Assembly (NCBI RefSeq): GCF_900094595.1
Contig: NZ_FMAD01000020.1
Span: 1-51,396, forward strand
Length of the DNA stretch: 51,396 bases
DNA from: Cupriavidus alkaliphilus
GTDB taxonomy: Bacteria; Pseudomonadota; Gammaproteobacteria; Burkholderiales; Burkholderiaceae
Reading direction: 5' to 3'
Positions 15,117-23,531 of this stretch are shown here, one piece after another. The notes beneath the pieces were generated by a model. The model searched no databases, was not told the origin of the DNA, and was given only the letters and a program-made list of their open reading frames with translations. The first letter of the stretch is position 1. Each line of letters opens with the position of its first letter. The position numbers and the translations under genes are program-made.

Positions 15117-16340
15117 GTGATTGATGCGCTGGCAAGCGATGTGGCCGTGACCTGGCTCGGCGCGGCCGGCTGCGGGCTCTACCTGCATTTCCTGTGGAGC
15201 CGGCGCGAGGCCGGCGCCGGCACGGGTCTGTTCCTGTTCGGCGTGCTGACCGCGCTGCTGGCGGTGCGAGGCTTTGCGTGGCTGTTCGGGAGTACCTGGC
15301 TGGCGCAACTGGTGTTTGCCGCGGCCACGCTGCTGCCGCTGGCGATGACGCTGTTCGCCGAACGCCTGTTGCGGCGGCACCATCCGCTGTGGCTGAAGGG
15401 GCTGGCGCTGGGCGTGTCGGCGCTGTTCTTCACCCTCAACCTGTTCACGGACCTGGCCGGCAATACCCCGCTGCTGCTGGCCTTCCTGGGCGGCCTTGCC
15501 GTGGTCACGGCCAGCAATGGCTGGTTGTTGCTGTGGCTGCGCGACGCCGACCTGTCGGCCAACGAGGCGCGCCTGGCGCGCGCCGTGGTCGTGGTGGTGG
15601 TGCTGGCGCTGCCGCTTGCCGCTACTGATTTCCGCGAAGAGCTGGGCCAGGTGCCGGTGCGCCTTGGCGCGCTGGGGGCGCTGGCGTTCGTCTATGTCTT
15701 CCTGCACCTGTCGGAATCGCAGCGGGTCGTGCGCGGGCTGCTGGCGCATATGGCGGCCGCGCTGGTGTTCGCGACGGTGCTGGCCGGCGTGATGGCGCTG
15801 GCCACGCACGGCACCGGGCCGGGCTTTGCCGAGGCCGGCCTGCGTGGCATGCCGGTGGCCATGGCCTGGGTGCTGCTGACGGCGATCTTCGTGCGCATGC
15901 GCGCGGTGTCGCTGGCGGGCGATGGCAGTGCCTTCCTGCGCTGGCTGCTGCATGCCCGGCTCGATACGCCGGAGGGTTTCCTGCATTCGCTCAGGCGCCT
16001 GCCCCAGACCGCCGACCACGTGGTGCTGGGCGAAGCCGAGCTGGCGGGCTATGCGCTGGACGTGTTGTTCGAGATCGCCGGCAGGCGGCGCGAGCCGGTG
16101 TCGATCGGCGAAGCAAGAGCATGGGCCGCAAACGAGACCGGCGATCGCGTCGAGGCCGCGGAGCAGCTGGCAGACCTGCTCGCGCGCCACGAGATGACGC
16201 ATGCGCTGCTGGTCACGCGCCAGCCCGCGCAGGTGGTGCTGCTGAACCTGCCGCAGGGCGCCAACGCGGCCATCGGCGAGCTGCGCGCCGCGGTGATCCT
16301 GCGGCTGGCGCGCCATCTCGGCCAGCGGGAGGCGGCATGA
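15117..16340 (+). CDS. Polytopic membrane protein of unknown function
   Basis: A 407-residue protein starting with GTG two bases after the ThiF-like gene stop, with a G-rich Shine-Dalgarno-like stretch upstream. Residues 1-265 hold about eight hydrophobic segments, for example LFLFGVLTALLAVRGFAWLFG, VFAAATLLPLAMTLFAERLL and VVVVVVLALPLAATDF. Residues about 275-407 form a soluble, helix-rich domain (VVLGEAELAGYALDVLFEIAGRR, ANETGDRVEAAEQLADLLARHEMTHALLVT) that probably faces the cytoplasm. No family was recognised. The TM count and topology are estimated by eye. It overlaps the second GNAT gene by ATGA. Its place in the operon suggests a membrane anchor or transporter for the product of the soluble enzymes. 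Confidence 0.75.
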   Translation: MIDALASDVAVTWLGAAGCGLYLHFLWSRREAGAGTGLFLFGVLTALLAVRGFAWLFGSTWLAQLVFAAATLLPLAMTLFAERLLRRHHPLWLKGLALGVSALFFTLNLFTDLAGNTPLLLAFLGGLAVVTASNGWLLLWLRDADLSANEARLARAVVVVVVLALPLAATDFREELGQVPVRLGALGALAFVYVFLHLSESQRVVRGLLAHMAAALVFATVLAGVMALATHGTGPGFAEAGLRGMPVAMAWVLLTAIFVRMRAVSLAGDGSAFLRWLLHARLDTPEGFLHSLRRLPQTADHVVLGEAELAGYALDVLFEIAGRRREPVSIGEARAWAANETGDRVEAAEQLADLLARHEMTHALLVTRQPAQVVLLNLPQGANAAIGELRAAVILRLARHLGQREAA

Positions 16341-17446
16341 CGCTTACCCTGCGCGAAGGCGATTTCGATGCGTTCTTCGAAGCGCCGTTTGCCTGCTATG
16401 GCCACGCGACGCATTTCGTCTCGCCGATGAAAGGAGACCTGGCGCGCGCGCTGGATGCGGCGAAGAACCCGCTGTTCCGGAATTTTGCACGGCGCACCTG
16501 GTTCACCGCGCATCGCGAGGGGCGCATCGTGGGCCGGATCCTGGCGCATGTCCACGATGCCGCCAACCAGCGCTTCGGGCAGCAGCGCGGCTATTTCGGC
16601 CTGTTCGACTGCATCGACGACGTGGCGGTGGCGCAGGCGCTGCTGGATGCGGCGGCGGACTGGGCCAGGCGGCAGGGCTGCGACGAACTGGCCGGCAGCT
16701 TCAACCTGACCATCACGCAGATGATCGGCATCGTCACCGATGGCTTCGCGCATGCGCCCTACACCTACCAGGAATACACGCCCCCGCATATCGCCAGGCT
16801 GCTGGTTGCATGCGGCTTCGAGCCGTTCTTTCCGATGCGCACCTTCGAACTCGACGTGCGCGGCTGCGATCCGGAGCAACTGATCGGGGACAAGCAGCGC
16901 GCGCTGCTGGACGACCCCGCCTGGCAGTTCACGCCGATCCGCCGGCGCGGCTTCGAGCAACGCCTGCGCCAGGCCTGCGCGGTGCTGAACGACGGCTTTG
17001 CCGACAACCCGATGTTCGTGCCGCTGACCGAAGAGGAATTCCTGTACCCCTGCGCCGGCATGATGTGGATCATCGACCAGCGGCTGTCGTATGTCGCCAG
17101 CTGCAACGGCGAGCCGGTCGGCGTGCTGTTGTGCGTGCCGGACCTCAATCCGTTCCTGCGCGCCACTGGTTTCCGGCTGAAGCTGGCGACGCTGTGGCAC
17201 CTGCTCCGCTTCCGTGCCGGCCGCAAGCGCGCGGCCATCGTCTTTTTCTCGGTACGGCGGGAGTTCCACGGGCTTGGCGTCAATGGCGTGATGCTGCATC
17301 GCCTGCTGGCCGCGCTGCGCGGGGCCGGCTACACGCATCTGGGCGTCAGCTGGATCTCGGAGTCGAACGGCGCCAGCCTCAGGCAGATGGAAAAGATCGG
17401 CGCCAGCCCGCTGCATCGGCTGAACCTGTTCAGGAAGGCGATCTAG
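16337..17446 (+). CDS. Second GNAT-superfamily N-acyltransferase of the operon
   Basis: A 369-residue protein, longer than a single GNAT domain and probably built of two GNAT-like halves. The first half contains RTWFTAHREGRIVGRILAHV and NQRFGQQRGYFGLFDC. The second half contains EPVGVLLCVPDLNPFL, IVFFSVRREFHGLGVNGVML (motif A) and LGVSWISESNGASLRQMEKIGA, a typical GNAT motif B. A GGGAGG site precedes the ATG at 16337, inside the ATGA overlap with the membrane-protein gene. Proteins of this type are often annotated simply as GNAT N-acetyltransferase. Its presence beside a different GNAT gene suggests two successive acylations or one acyl transfer with two components. The substrate is unknown. 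Confidence 0.8.
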   Translation: MTLTLREGDFDAFFEAPFACYGHATHFVSPMKGDLARALDAAKNPLFRNFARRTWFTAHREGRIVGRILAHVHDAANQRFGQQRGYFGLFDCIDDVAVAQALLDAAADWARRQGCDELAGSFNLTITQMIGIVTDGFAHAPYTYQEYTPPHIARLLVACGFEPFFPMRTFELDVRGCDPEQLIGDKQRALLDDPAWQFTPIRRRGFEQRLRQACAVLNDGFADNPMFVPLTEEEFLYPCAGMMWIIDQRLSYVASCNGEPVGVLLCVPDLNPFLRATGFRLKLATLWHLLRFRAGRKRAAIVFFSVRREFHGLGVNGVMLHRLLAALRGAGYTHLGVSWISESNGASLRQMEKIGASPLHRLNLFRKAI

Positions 17447-17450
17447 CGAC

Positions 17451-18455
17451 ATGCTTACCCGCGCCCAGCAACTTGTCCTGGTGGCACAAGCCGGCCGCGC
17501 GCCCAGCGCGCACAATATCCAGCCGGCGCGCTGGCGCTTTGCGGGCGACCAGGTGGCGCTGCTGGAGGATCCCGCCCGCTGGCTGTCGGTGGGAGACCCC
17601 ACCGGACGGGACAACCAGATTGCGCTGGGGATGGCGTGGGAAGGCATGGCGATGGCGCTGTCGGCCATCGGTGTGGGACTGGCGCGGCCCGAGGTGCGCC
17701 CCCTGCCGTATCCCTGCACCTCGCCGGCGTTGCGGATCGCGGCCACCGCCACCATGGCGCCCGGCGCGCATGCCGATGCGCTGGCCGTGCAGGTCGACCG
17801 GCGCCATGCGTATCGGGGCAAATTCCGCGGCGCGAGCCCATCGCAGCGCACGGCACTGGCGCAATGCGTTGCCGCGCACTCGGCCCATGTCATGCCCGCC
17901 GGCGAGCACAGCAGCGCCGAGATCGCGCGATGGTATGACGAGGCCGCGGCGGCGGCATTCGAGGTGCCGGGCTTTGCCGCCGAGCTGTACCGCTGGCTGC
18001 GCTTGTCGCCGGACCATCCGCAGTGGCAGCGCGATGGCCTGTCGGCGCCGTGCATGGCGCTGTCGCGCTGGGAAGCCTGGGGCGCCTCGATGGTGCTGCG
18101 GCCCGGCGTGGTGCGGTGGCTGTCGGCGCTGTCGCTGACCGGCATGCTGGCCGCCGAGAGCGCGAAGATCCGCAGCGCCGCCGGGATCGTGCTGATCCAT
18201 GCCGGCCCGGAGGTGTCGAATTTCGACATCGGCCGGCGCTGGTACCGGTTCTGGCTGGCCATGACCGCGCACGGCCTGGCCGGCGTGCCGATGTCAGCAC
18301 TGGCCGATTCGCCCGGCCATGCGGCGCTGCTGGCGGAAAGCCAGCGGCTGCCGCGCGGCAACCGGCTGGTCAACGTGATGCGCTTCGGGCCGGCGCCGGC
18401 GGGCGTGGCGCAGAGCGCGCGGCTGCCCGCGCACGAACTGCTCGTCGACGGCTGA
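17451..18455 (+). CDS. Nitroreductase-like flavoprotein, last gene of five-gene operon
   Basis: A 334-residue protein of the nitroreductase superfamily, diverged from typical FMN enzymes. The N-terminal block AQAGRAPSAHNIQPARWRF matches the FMN-binding signature (R.PS..N.Q.W.F). DNQIALGMAWEGMAMALSAIGVG matches the central helix seen after it in the Rv1355c/Acg-like branch. The C-terminal part contains AAGIVLIHAGPEVSNFDIGRRWYRFWL and GLAGVPMSAL. Acg-like members can bind flavin without classic activity, so catalysis is uncertain. It starts four bases after the second GNAT gene and ends the operon; the next gene converges on it. ThiF-nitroreductase association is known from mycobacteria, so the pair probably acts in one pathway. 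Confidence 0.82.
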   Translation: MLTRAQQLVLVAQAGRAPSAHNIQPARWRFAGDQVALLEDPARWLSVGDPTGRDNQIALGMAWEGMAMALSAIGVGLARPEVRPLPYPCTSPALRIAATATMAPGAHADALAVQVDRRHAYRGKFRGASPSQRTALAQCVAAHSAHVMPAGEHSSAEIARWYDEAAAAAFEVPGFAAELYRWLRLSPDHPQWQRDGLSAPCMALSRWEAWGASMVLRPGVVRWLSALSLTGMLAAESAKIRSAAGIVLIHAGPEVSNFDIGRRWYRFWLAMTAHGLAGVPMSALADSPGHAALLAESQRLPRGNRLVNVMRFGPAPAGVAQSARLPAHELLVDG

Positions 18456-18470
18456 CCTGGCCTGGCCTGG
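18456..18470. repeat. CCTGG tandem repeat between convergent stops
   Basis: Three perfect copies of CCTGG lie in the 16-base gap between the nitroreductase-like gene and the convergent cytochrome gene. There is no terminator structure. Confidence 0.6.
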
Positions 18471-18471
18471 C

Positions 18472-20139
18472 CTAGAGCAGTTTCAGGAATTCCAGCAGCG
18501 CGTCCTTGTCATCTTCCGCCAGCGTCGAAAACTCCCGCTCATGGCCGCGGTTGCTGCGCCCGGGCGTCGCGGTGTCGTAGAACATCGGCGCGGACCACGG
18601 CCGGTAGCCCGCGGGGTAGGCCCAGTCACCTTGCGCATCGGGCTGCCCGGCAATGCCCAGCATGCGGTAGTCGAGCGCATGCCCGCCGACCCAGAAGCGC
18701 GCGGGCCGCGCCTGCGGATGCATCAGGTGCCACAGCGTCGGCACCGAGCCGTTATGCAGGTAGGGCGCCGTGGCCCACAGGCCGGACAGGATAGGCGCGA
18801 CATAGCCGCCGGTGTTGGCGGCATCGATATGCTTGCCCAGCTCGGAGCGCGCGATCGCACGCAACAGATCCGCATCGATGGCTTGCCAGCGCGTCGGGTC
18901 GGTGCCGAGGTCGGCCTGCGCCACCAGCCGGTTGGGGAAGCTCAGCAGGCGCGGGCGGTGCGCGTCGTCGCTGTAGCGGCCGTGGCATTGCGCGCAGCTT
19001 GCGGCATAGACAGCGCGGCCGCGCGCGGCGCGGGCCAGGTCGACCGGGCCCGGGAACGGCGGCGGCGTGTAGCCCGCCAGGAAGCGCATGACGTCCGCCA
19101 CCGGCGCGATCGCGCGGCCGGCCCGGTCGGGCGGCATGCCCATGGTCGGCACGGTAAAGAAGGCGACGATCGGCGCGAGGCGCGCGGCATCGCCGGCCGT
19201 CCCGGGCGGAGCCGGGCCGAAGCGCTCCATGCCCTTGCCGGCATAGACGCCGTCGTACAGCAGCGAGGTGCGCAGGTTGCGCTGGCCCAGCTCCGGAATC
19301 GAGGTGGCGCCGCTGGCCGCCGTCCCCGCGGCCAGCAGGTGGAACTGGAACTTGAGCGCGGCGACGCCGTTGGTGCTGCCGGGCGCCCCGTTGCTGAACG
19401 GCAGCGGCGCATCGCCATTCGCCTCCAGTTCGGCCACGCGCTTCACCAGCCGCGGCCAGACGAACTTGCGCAGCGTATGCAGCTCCTGCGCGCTGGTGTC
19501 GGGATAGAGCTGGGTGATCGCCGCCAGCAGCGCCTGTGGATCGGCGCGCACGCGCTTGACCGCCTGATAGACCGCGGCGACGAAGGCATCGAGGTTGAGC
19601 GAGGTATTCGGCAGCCCGAGCCAGACGTTGCGCGCGGGATGCCCGTCGGCGCCGTAGGTGACACCGGCATGACAGGCGGCGCAGCCCAGGTTGGACACCT
19701 CCAGCCGGATCGTGGGGAGCTCGCGGCCGATCATGCCGCTGACCACGCCCAGCGGCTTGTCGAAGCGGGGTTGCTGCGCGCCCGGCCAGTTGAGGACCGC
19801 GTCGGGATAGATAAAGCCGAATTCGCGCAGCGCCCGGCGCAGGCGCTCCGGCGTGACCGGTGCATCGGGATTGCCCGCGACCAGCAGCGCCGCGGTGGCC
19901 AGCTTCCACGGCAGCGCATTGGTTTCCAGCGTGTCGGTGCTGAGGCCGCCGAAATCGTCGAAGACAAAGCGCATCGCGCCGATCGCGGCATCGGCATCGG
20001 CATGGGCGCTGCCGGCGCGGAAGTCCCGCATCACGGCGGATTCGCCTTCGGCATAGCCGCGCAGGAAGTCGCACCCCGACAGCAGGCCCAGCAGCAGGCC
20101 CACCAGCGGGCCCAGCGAAAGCAAGCGTGCAAGCAGCAT
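18472..20139 (-). CDS. Di-haem c-type cytochrome lipoprotein, RoxA/di-haem peroxidase-like
   Basis: A 555-residue exported haem protein. The N-terminus is a lipoprotein signal with lipobox LSGC (C23). Two c-type haem motifs are present: CAACH (C153, C156, H157) and CAQCH (C382, C385, H386). The segments LRTSLLYDGVYAGKG, VPTMGMPPDRAG and in particular APYLHNGSVPTLWHLM are typical of the RoxA/di-haem oxidoreductase group, distant relatives of bacterial di-haem cytochrome c peroxidases and MauG. It should be anchored to a membrane facing the periplasm and act as a peroxidase, oxygenase or electron-transfer protein. No partner redox gene is adjacent. The ATG at 20139 is chosen because the signal peptide starts there; a longer frame upstream is GC noise. 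Substrate unknown. Confidence 0.85.
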   Translation of the reverse strand: MLLARLLSLGPLVGLLLGLLSGCDFLRGYAEGESAVMRDFRAGSAHADADAAIGAMRFVFDDFGGLSTDTLETNALPWKLATAALLVAGNPDAPVTPERLRRALREFGFIYPDAVLNWPGAQQPRFDKPLGVVSGMIGRELPTIRLEVSNLGCAACHAGVTYGADGHPARNVWLGLPNTSLNLDAFVAAVYQAVKRVRADPQALLAAITQLYPDTSAQELHTLRKFVWPRLVKRVAELEANGDAPLPFSNGAPGSTNGVAALKFQFHLLAAGTAASGATSIPELGQRNLRTSLLYDGVYAGKGMERFGPAPPGTAGDAARLAPIVAFFTVPTMGMPPDRAGRAIAPVADVMRFLAGYTPPPFPGPVDLARAARGRAVYAASCAQCHGRYSDDAHRPRLLSFPNRLVAQADLGTDPTRWQAIDADLLRAIARSELGKHIDAANTGGYVAPILSGLWATAPYLHNGSVPTLWHLMHPQARPARFWVGGHALDYRMLGIAGQPDAQGDWAYPAGYRPWSAPMFYDTATPGRSNRGHEREFSTLAEDDKDALLEFLKLL

Positions 20140-20216
20140 GGTCCTGATCGTCCGGGCCTGCGCGCCGGGACCTCCCGGCGCCCCCCGCAGATGGTAGCGG
20201 ACCATGCGCCCCGGCC

Positions 20217-21464
20217 TCAAGCCAGCCGCAGCAGCCACGCCGCCGCCCAGGTCGCGCCGGTCGACAGCACCAGCCCGAGCGCGACCGGCACGGCAAAGCG
20301 CGCGCCGCCCGCCGTCGACGCGACGATCTTGCTGACGGTATTGGCCGTCAGCGCGCCCAGCACCGGCCATACCGCGTCCGGCGGCGCCAGCTTGCCGGCG
20401 CCGACCATGGCGCCGATCGAGGTGGCCGCGGCATGCGCGTCGGCAAAGCCGGCGCCTACGGAAAGCGCCAGCAGCCCTTGGTTGCCGGCCCATGCCTGCG
20501 TGGCCGCGCCCACCAGTTGCAGCACCGCAAACAGCAGCGCGAACACCGCCGCGCCGCGCCAGTCGAAGATCCCGCCGCCGGGCACGCTCCCGGTGCCGCC
20601 GCGGGCCTCATGCCACGAGCGCCACAGCCAGATGCCGCCAAACGCCGCGATCACCGCCAGCCCCGCGGCCAGCGGCAGCGCCAGCGCCGCCAGCGCGGAC
20701 AGGCTGGTGGCGCCCAGCAGCACCAGCATCTGCACATAGGTGGCGACACTCGACAGCAAGGCCGCCGCCACCGGACCGTGGACGCGCGCCTCGCTCTGGC
20801 GCGACAGCACCGCCATCGCGGCAATGGTGGCGGTGCTGGAAACGAAGCCGCCGAACAGGCCCGAGATCGGCAGGCCCAGGCGGTCGCCGAACACGCGCGC
20901 GCAGATGTGCCCGACCGCGCCGGCCAGCAGCACCAGCAGCACCACCAGCCAGATCGCGTGCGGGTTCCAGGCGTCGAGCGGGCCCATGTAGCGGTCCGGC
21001 AGCAGCGGCCAGACGATCAGCGCGGCGGTGGCCAGGATCAGCGCCTGGCTCATTTCCTCGCGCGTGACCTCGCGCCGGGCAAGGTGGTGCAGGAAGGACT
21101 TGCCGTGCAGCAACAGCACCACCACCGTGGCCAGCGCCGCCGCCAGCGCCGGATGGCTCGCCGCCAGCGCGCCCAGCAGCAAGGTCAGCAGCAGCGCGAA
21201 TTCCGTGGTCAGGCCGCTGTCGCGGCCGGCCGAGCGGTGGTAGCCCACCGCCGCCAGCAGCGCCGCGCCCAGCAGCATCACCGGCAGCACCAGCGCCGAC
21301 GACAGCATCGCGCTGGCCACGCCCGCCAGGCTGGCCAGCGCGAAGGTGCGCAGCCCGGCCGGCGCTTCGCTGCCGCCGTCGGCCGCCTGGCTGCGCTCGC
21401 GCTCCAGCCCGATCGCCAGTCCTATGCCCAATGCCACCGATGCGGAAATGATCAAGGGGTCCAT
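20217..21464 (-). CDS. MgtC/SapB N-terminal plus DUF4010 membrane protein
   Basis: A 415-residue polytopic membrane protein with about 12 hydrophobic segments. Residues 1-125 are the MgtC/SapB-like part, starting with SVALGIGLAIGLERERSQ and including AGLRTFALASLAG. Residues about 170-400 match DUF4010: RLGLPISGLFGGFVSSTATIAAMAVLSRQS and GAGFADAHAAATSIGAM. The architecture is widespread in proteobacteria; transport of a divalent cation or small solute is often suggested but not proven. The gene is single, with the cytochrome gene downstream on the same strand and a methyltransferase gene upstream. No strong ribosome binding site is visible before the ATG at 21464. Confidence 0.87.
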   Translation of the reverse strand: MDPLIISASVALGIGLAIGLERERSQAADGGSEAPAGLRTFALASLAGVASAMLSSALVLPVMLLGAALLAAVGYHRSAGRDSGLTTEFALLLTLLLGALAASHPALAAALATVVVLLLHGKSFLHHLARREVTREEMSQALILATAALIVWPLLPDRYMGPLDAWNPHAIWLVVLLVLLAGAVGHICARVFGDRLGLPISGLFGGFVSSTATIAAMAVLSRQSEARVHGPVAAALLSSVATYVQMLVLLGATSLSALAALALPLAAGLAVIAAFGGIWLWRSWHEARGGTGSVPGGGIFDWRGAAVFALLFAVLQLVGAATQAWAGNQGLLALSVGAGFADAHAAATSIGAMVGAGKLAPPDAVWPVLGALTANTVSKIVASTAGGARFAVPVALGLVLSTGATWAAAWLLRLA

Positions 21465-21582
21465 GCCGTATGCCCGGGATTGCGGTCGCCGTGAAGCCTG
21501 GCGGATGCCTGTGACGACAGTATCGGTGCAGGCGGCGATTTGCGCACCCCCCTGGCGGGCCGTGAAAGGCCCTGATGTGGCT

Positions 21583-22404
21583 TCAGGGCGCCGTGACCAT
21601 GACCACGTGCGCCTGCATCGGGCCGGCCAGCGGCCCGTCGCCGTAGGCCTGGACCAGCGCCCGCTCGCAGTGGCCGGTCGCGCGCGCCAGGGCGTCGGGG
21701 CCGCGCGCTTCCAGCTCGGTGCGCAGCGGCGTGCCCTGGCAGAACGCCGTGGCGGGGATGCGCGCGGCGGCTGCGTGGCTGGTCTCGGTGACGGTCTCGA
21801 ACACCGCGCCCGCCGTGAACCCGCCGGTGCGCAGGTCCTGCTCGATGGCGGCCTGGCTGTGGTAACCGTGCGGGATGCGGACCATGAAATCGGGCGGCGC
21901 CTCGGGGAACAGCGTGGCAAGGGCCGCGGTGATATCGCGGGCGAAGGCGTTGAACGCGATCCGGTCCCACACGTTGAACACCAGCGTGCCGCCCGGCACC
22001 AGCACGCGGCGGGCCTCGGCGAAGGCCCTGCCCTTGTCCGGGAAGAACATCGCGCCGAACTGGCACGCGACCAGGTCGAAGCTGGCGTCGTCGAACGGCA
22101 GCCGCATCGCGTCGGCCTCGCGCCACTGCACCGGGCGCGCGGTGCCCGCGGCTTGCGCGCGCGCCAGCATCGGTGCATTGAGGTCGGTGGCGACCAACAG
22201 GGTGTCCGCCGGCAGGCGCCCGGCCAGCTCCCGCGTCAGCGCCCCGGTGCCGGCGGCCAACTCCAGCACCCGGCGCGGCCGCAGCGCGGCGATGCGCCGC
22301 CCCAGGTCGGCGGCATAGGGCGCAAAGATCATCGGCACCATCAGCGCCTCGTAGACCTCGGCAATCGCCCCGGCAAAGACCTTGTCCTGCTGCTGCATGC
22401 CCAT
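21583..22404 (-). CDS. Class I SAM-dependent methyltransferase (UbiE/Methyltransf_11-like)
   Basis: A 273-residue methyltransferase. Motif I is VLELAAGTGALTRELAGRL (about residues 46-64), followed by VATDLNAPMLARA (motif post I), DAMRLPFDDASFDLVACQFGAMFF (motif II) and RRVLVPGGTLVFNVWD (motif III). The sequence order is that of UbiE-like small-molecule methyltransferases. The ATG at 22404 is preceded by GGGGAGGA at good spacing; a longer frame begins at 22473 but lacks such a site. The substrate is unknown; neighbours do not suggest one. Confidence 0.87.
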   Translation of the reverse strand: MGMQQQDKVFAGAIAEVYEALMVPMIFAPYAADLGRRIAALRPRRVLELAAGTGALTRELAGRLPADTLLVATDLNAPMLARAQAAGTARPVQWREADAMRLPFDDASFDLVACQFGAMFFPDKGRAFAEARRVLVPGGTLVFNVWDRIAFNAFARDITAALATLFPEAPPDFMVRIPHGYHSQAAIEQDLRTGGFTAGAVFETVTETSHAAAARIPATAFCQGTPLRTELEARGPDALARATGHCERALVQAYGDGPLAGPMQAHVVMVTAP

Positions 22405-22497
22405 GGCGCCGTCCTCCCCTTGCCTGCCCGGCCGCGAAGTCGCCGGGGTCGCCTGACTGGGTGTAGGACACATCGCGGCGAATGTAAACCGGGCCCG

Positions 22498-23289
22498 CTA
22501 GAACGTCTTGCTCAGCGAGCCCCACACGGTGGCGCGGCCAAGGTAGCGCCCCTTGGCGCTGGTGTACACGGCGCGGTCGGCATTGGTATCGAGATACGCC
22601 AGCGCCAGCGCGAAGCCGTGGCCCAGGTCCTTGGTCAGGCCAAGCTTCCAGTCCGCGTACGAGGCCTCGGCCACCTGCACCTTCTGGTAGCCCACGTGCG
22701 CATTCAACGTCAGGCCCCAGAACCCGAGCGGAACGTTGGCCGACAGGTCGGCATACCAGCTGTGGCGGCTGTCGGCCAGCCCGAACAAGTTGGTCGGCGC
22801 GTAGGAGTATTTCAGCGTCACGGGGCCGTAGCCGATGCCGGCGTACAGCTCGGTGGTGTCGGGGCTGGTGTAGCGGTCGGGATAGCTGCCGGGATAGTAG
22901 TACTGCAGCACGCCCACGTCGGTGTTCCAGCCGCTGTCGCCAAATGCATGGCGGTAGCCGCCGTAGAAGTCCATCTCGATCGGCGCGGACACGTCCGGGT
23001 GGCTGTCGCCCAGCCAGCTGATGCTGGAGTTCCAGTTGCCGAGGTAGAAGCCGCTGGCATGGCTGTAGTCGAAGCCGCCCTGGATCGCGGGGCGGCCGCT
23101 GCTTTGGTTCAGGCCGCGGTAGCGGTAGTCGCTGGCAAGCGCAAGGTTGGCACTGAAGCTGTGGACTGCGGCGTCAGCCGCGTCGGCGGGGGCTTGCGCC
23201 AGGACGGGGGTGGCGCTGGCCAGCCACACGGCGGCGGCCAGCGCGGCAGTTGCGGCGTGGCGGCCGGCGGAGATGCGAGGCAAGGTCAT
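22498..23289 (-). CDS. TorF-family putative porin
   Basis: A 263-residue outer-membrane beta-barrel protein. A signal peptide (TAALAAAVWLASATPVLAQ) is followed by the family start SANLALASDYRYRGLNQSSGRPAIQGGFDYSHASGFYLGNW, characteristic of TIGR02001/TorF proteins. Alternating strands such as EMDFYGGYRHAFGD, TTELYAGIGYGPVTLKYSY and ATVWGSLSKTF at the C-terminus (terminal Phe) fit outer-membrane insertion by the BAM complex. The transported solute is unknown. The ATG at 23289 begins the signal; an upstream frame is longer but unlikely. A terminator-like hairpin lies 73 bases upstream in the leader region. Confidence 0.88.
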   Translation of the reverse strand: MTLPRISAGRHAATAALAAAVWLASATPVLAQAPADAADAAVHSFSANLALASDYRYRGLNQSSGRPAIQGGFDYSHASGFYLGNWNSSISWLGDSHPDVSAPIEMDFYGGYRHAFGDSGWNTDVGVLQYYYPGSYPDRYTSPDTTELYAGIGYGPVTLKYSYAPTNLFGLADSRHSWYADLSANVPLGFWGLTLNAHVGYQKVQVAEASYADWKLGLTKDLGHGFALALAYLDTNADRAVYTSAKGRYLGRATVWGSLSKTF

Positions 23290-23361
23290 GGTCGAAGGTA
23301 GCGGGTTGAGGAGCGCGTCCGCATCGGAACGCCCCGCCACGATAGGGACTTCGACATAAAA

Positions 23362-23386
23362 ACGGCGTCAAGAGACGCCGTGACCG
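23362..23386 (-). terminator. Rho-independent terminator-like hairpin upstream of the TorF porin gene
   Basis: A perfect 8-bp stem ACGGCGTC/GACGCCGT encloses the loop AAGA at 23362-23381. Read on the minus strand it is followed by TTTTT, so it has the form of an intrinsic terminator in the direction of the TorF gene, although it lies 5' of that gene. The plus strand lacks a T tract. Confidence 0.6.
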
Positions 23387-23531
23387 TATTGAAATGCGGT
23401 AAATGCGCATGTCCGCGCAAGGCGCGAATCTTGCGAGAATGGCCTCGACAGGCTTCCGCGACGGAACCTAGGGGTCAACCGCATGAAACGTGGCGCCGTC
23501 GATTGCAAAAAGTACAGACCAGGACATCACG

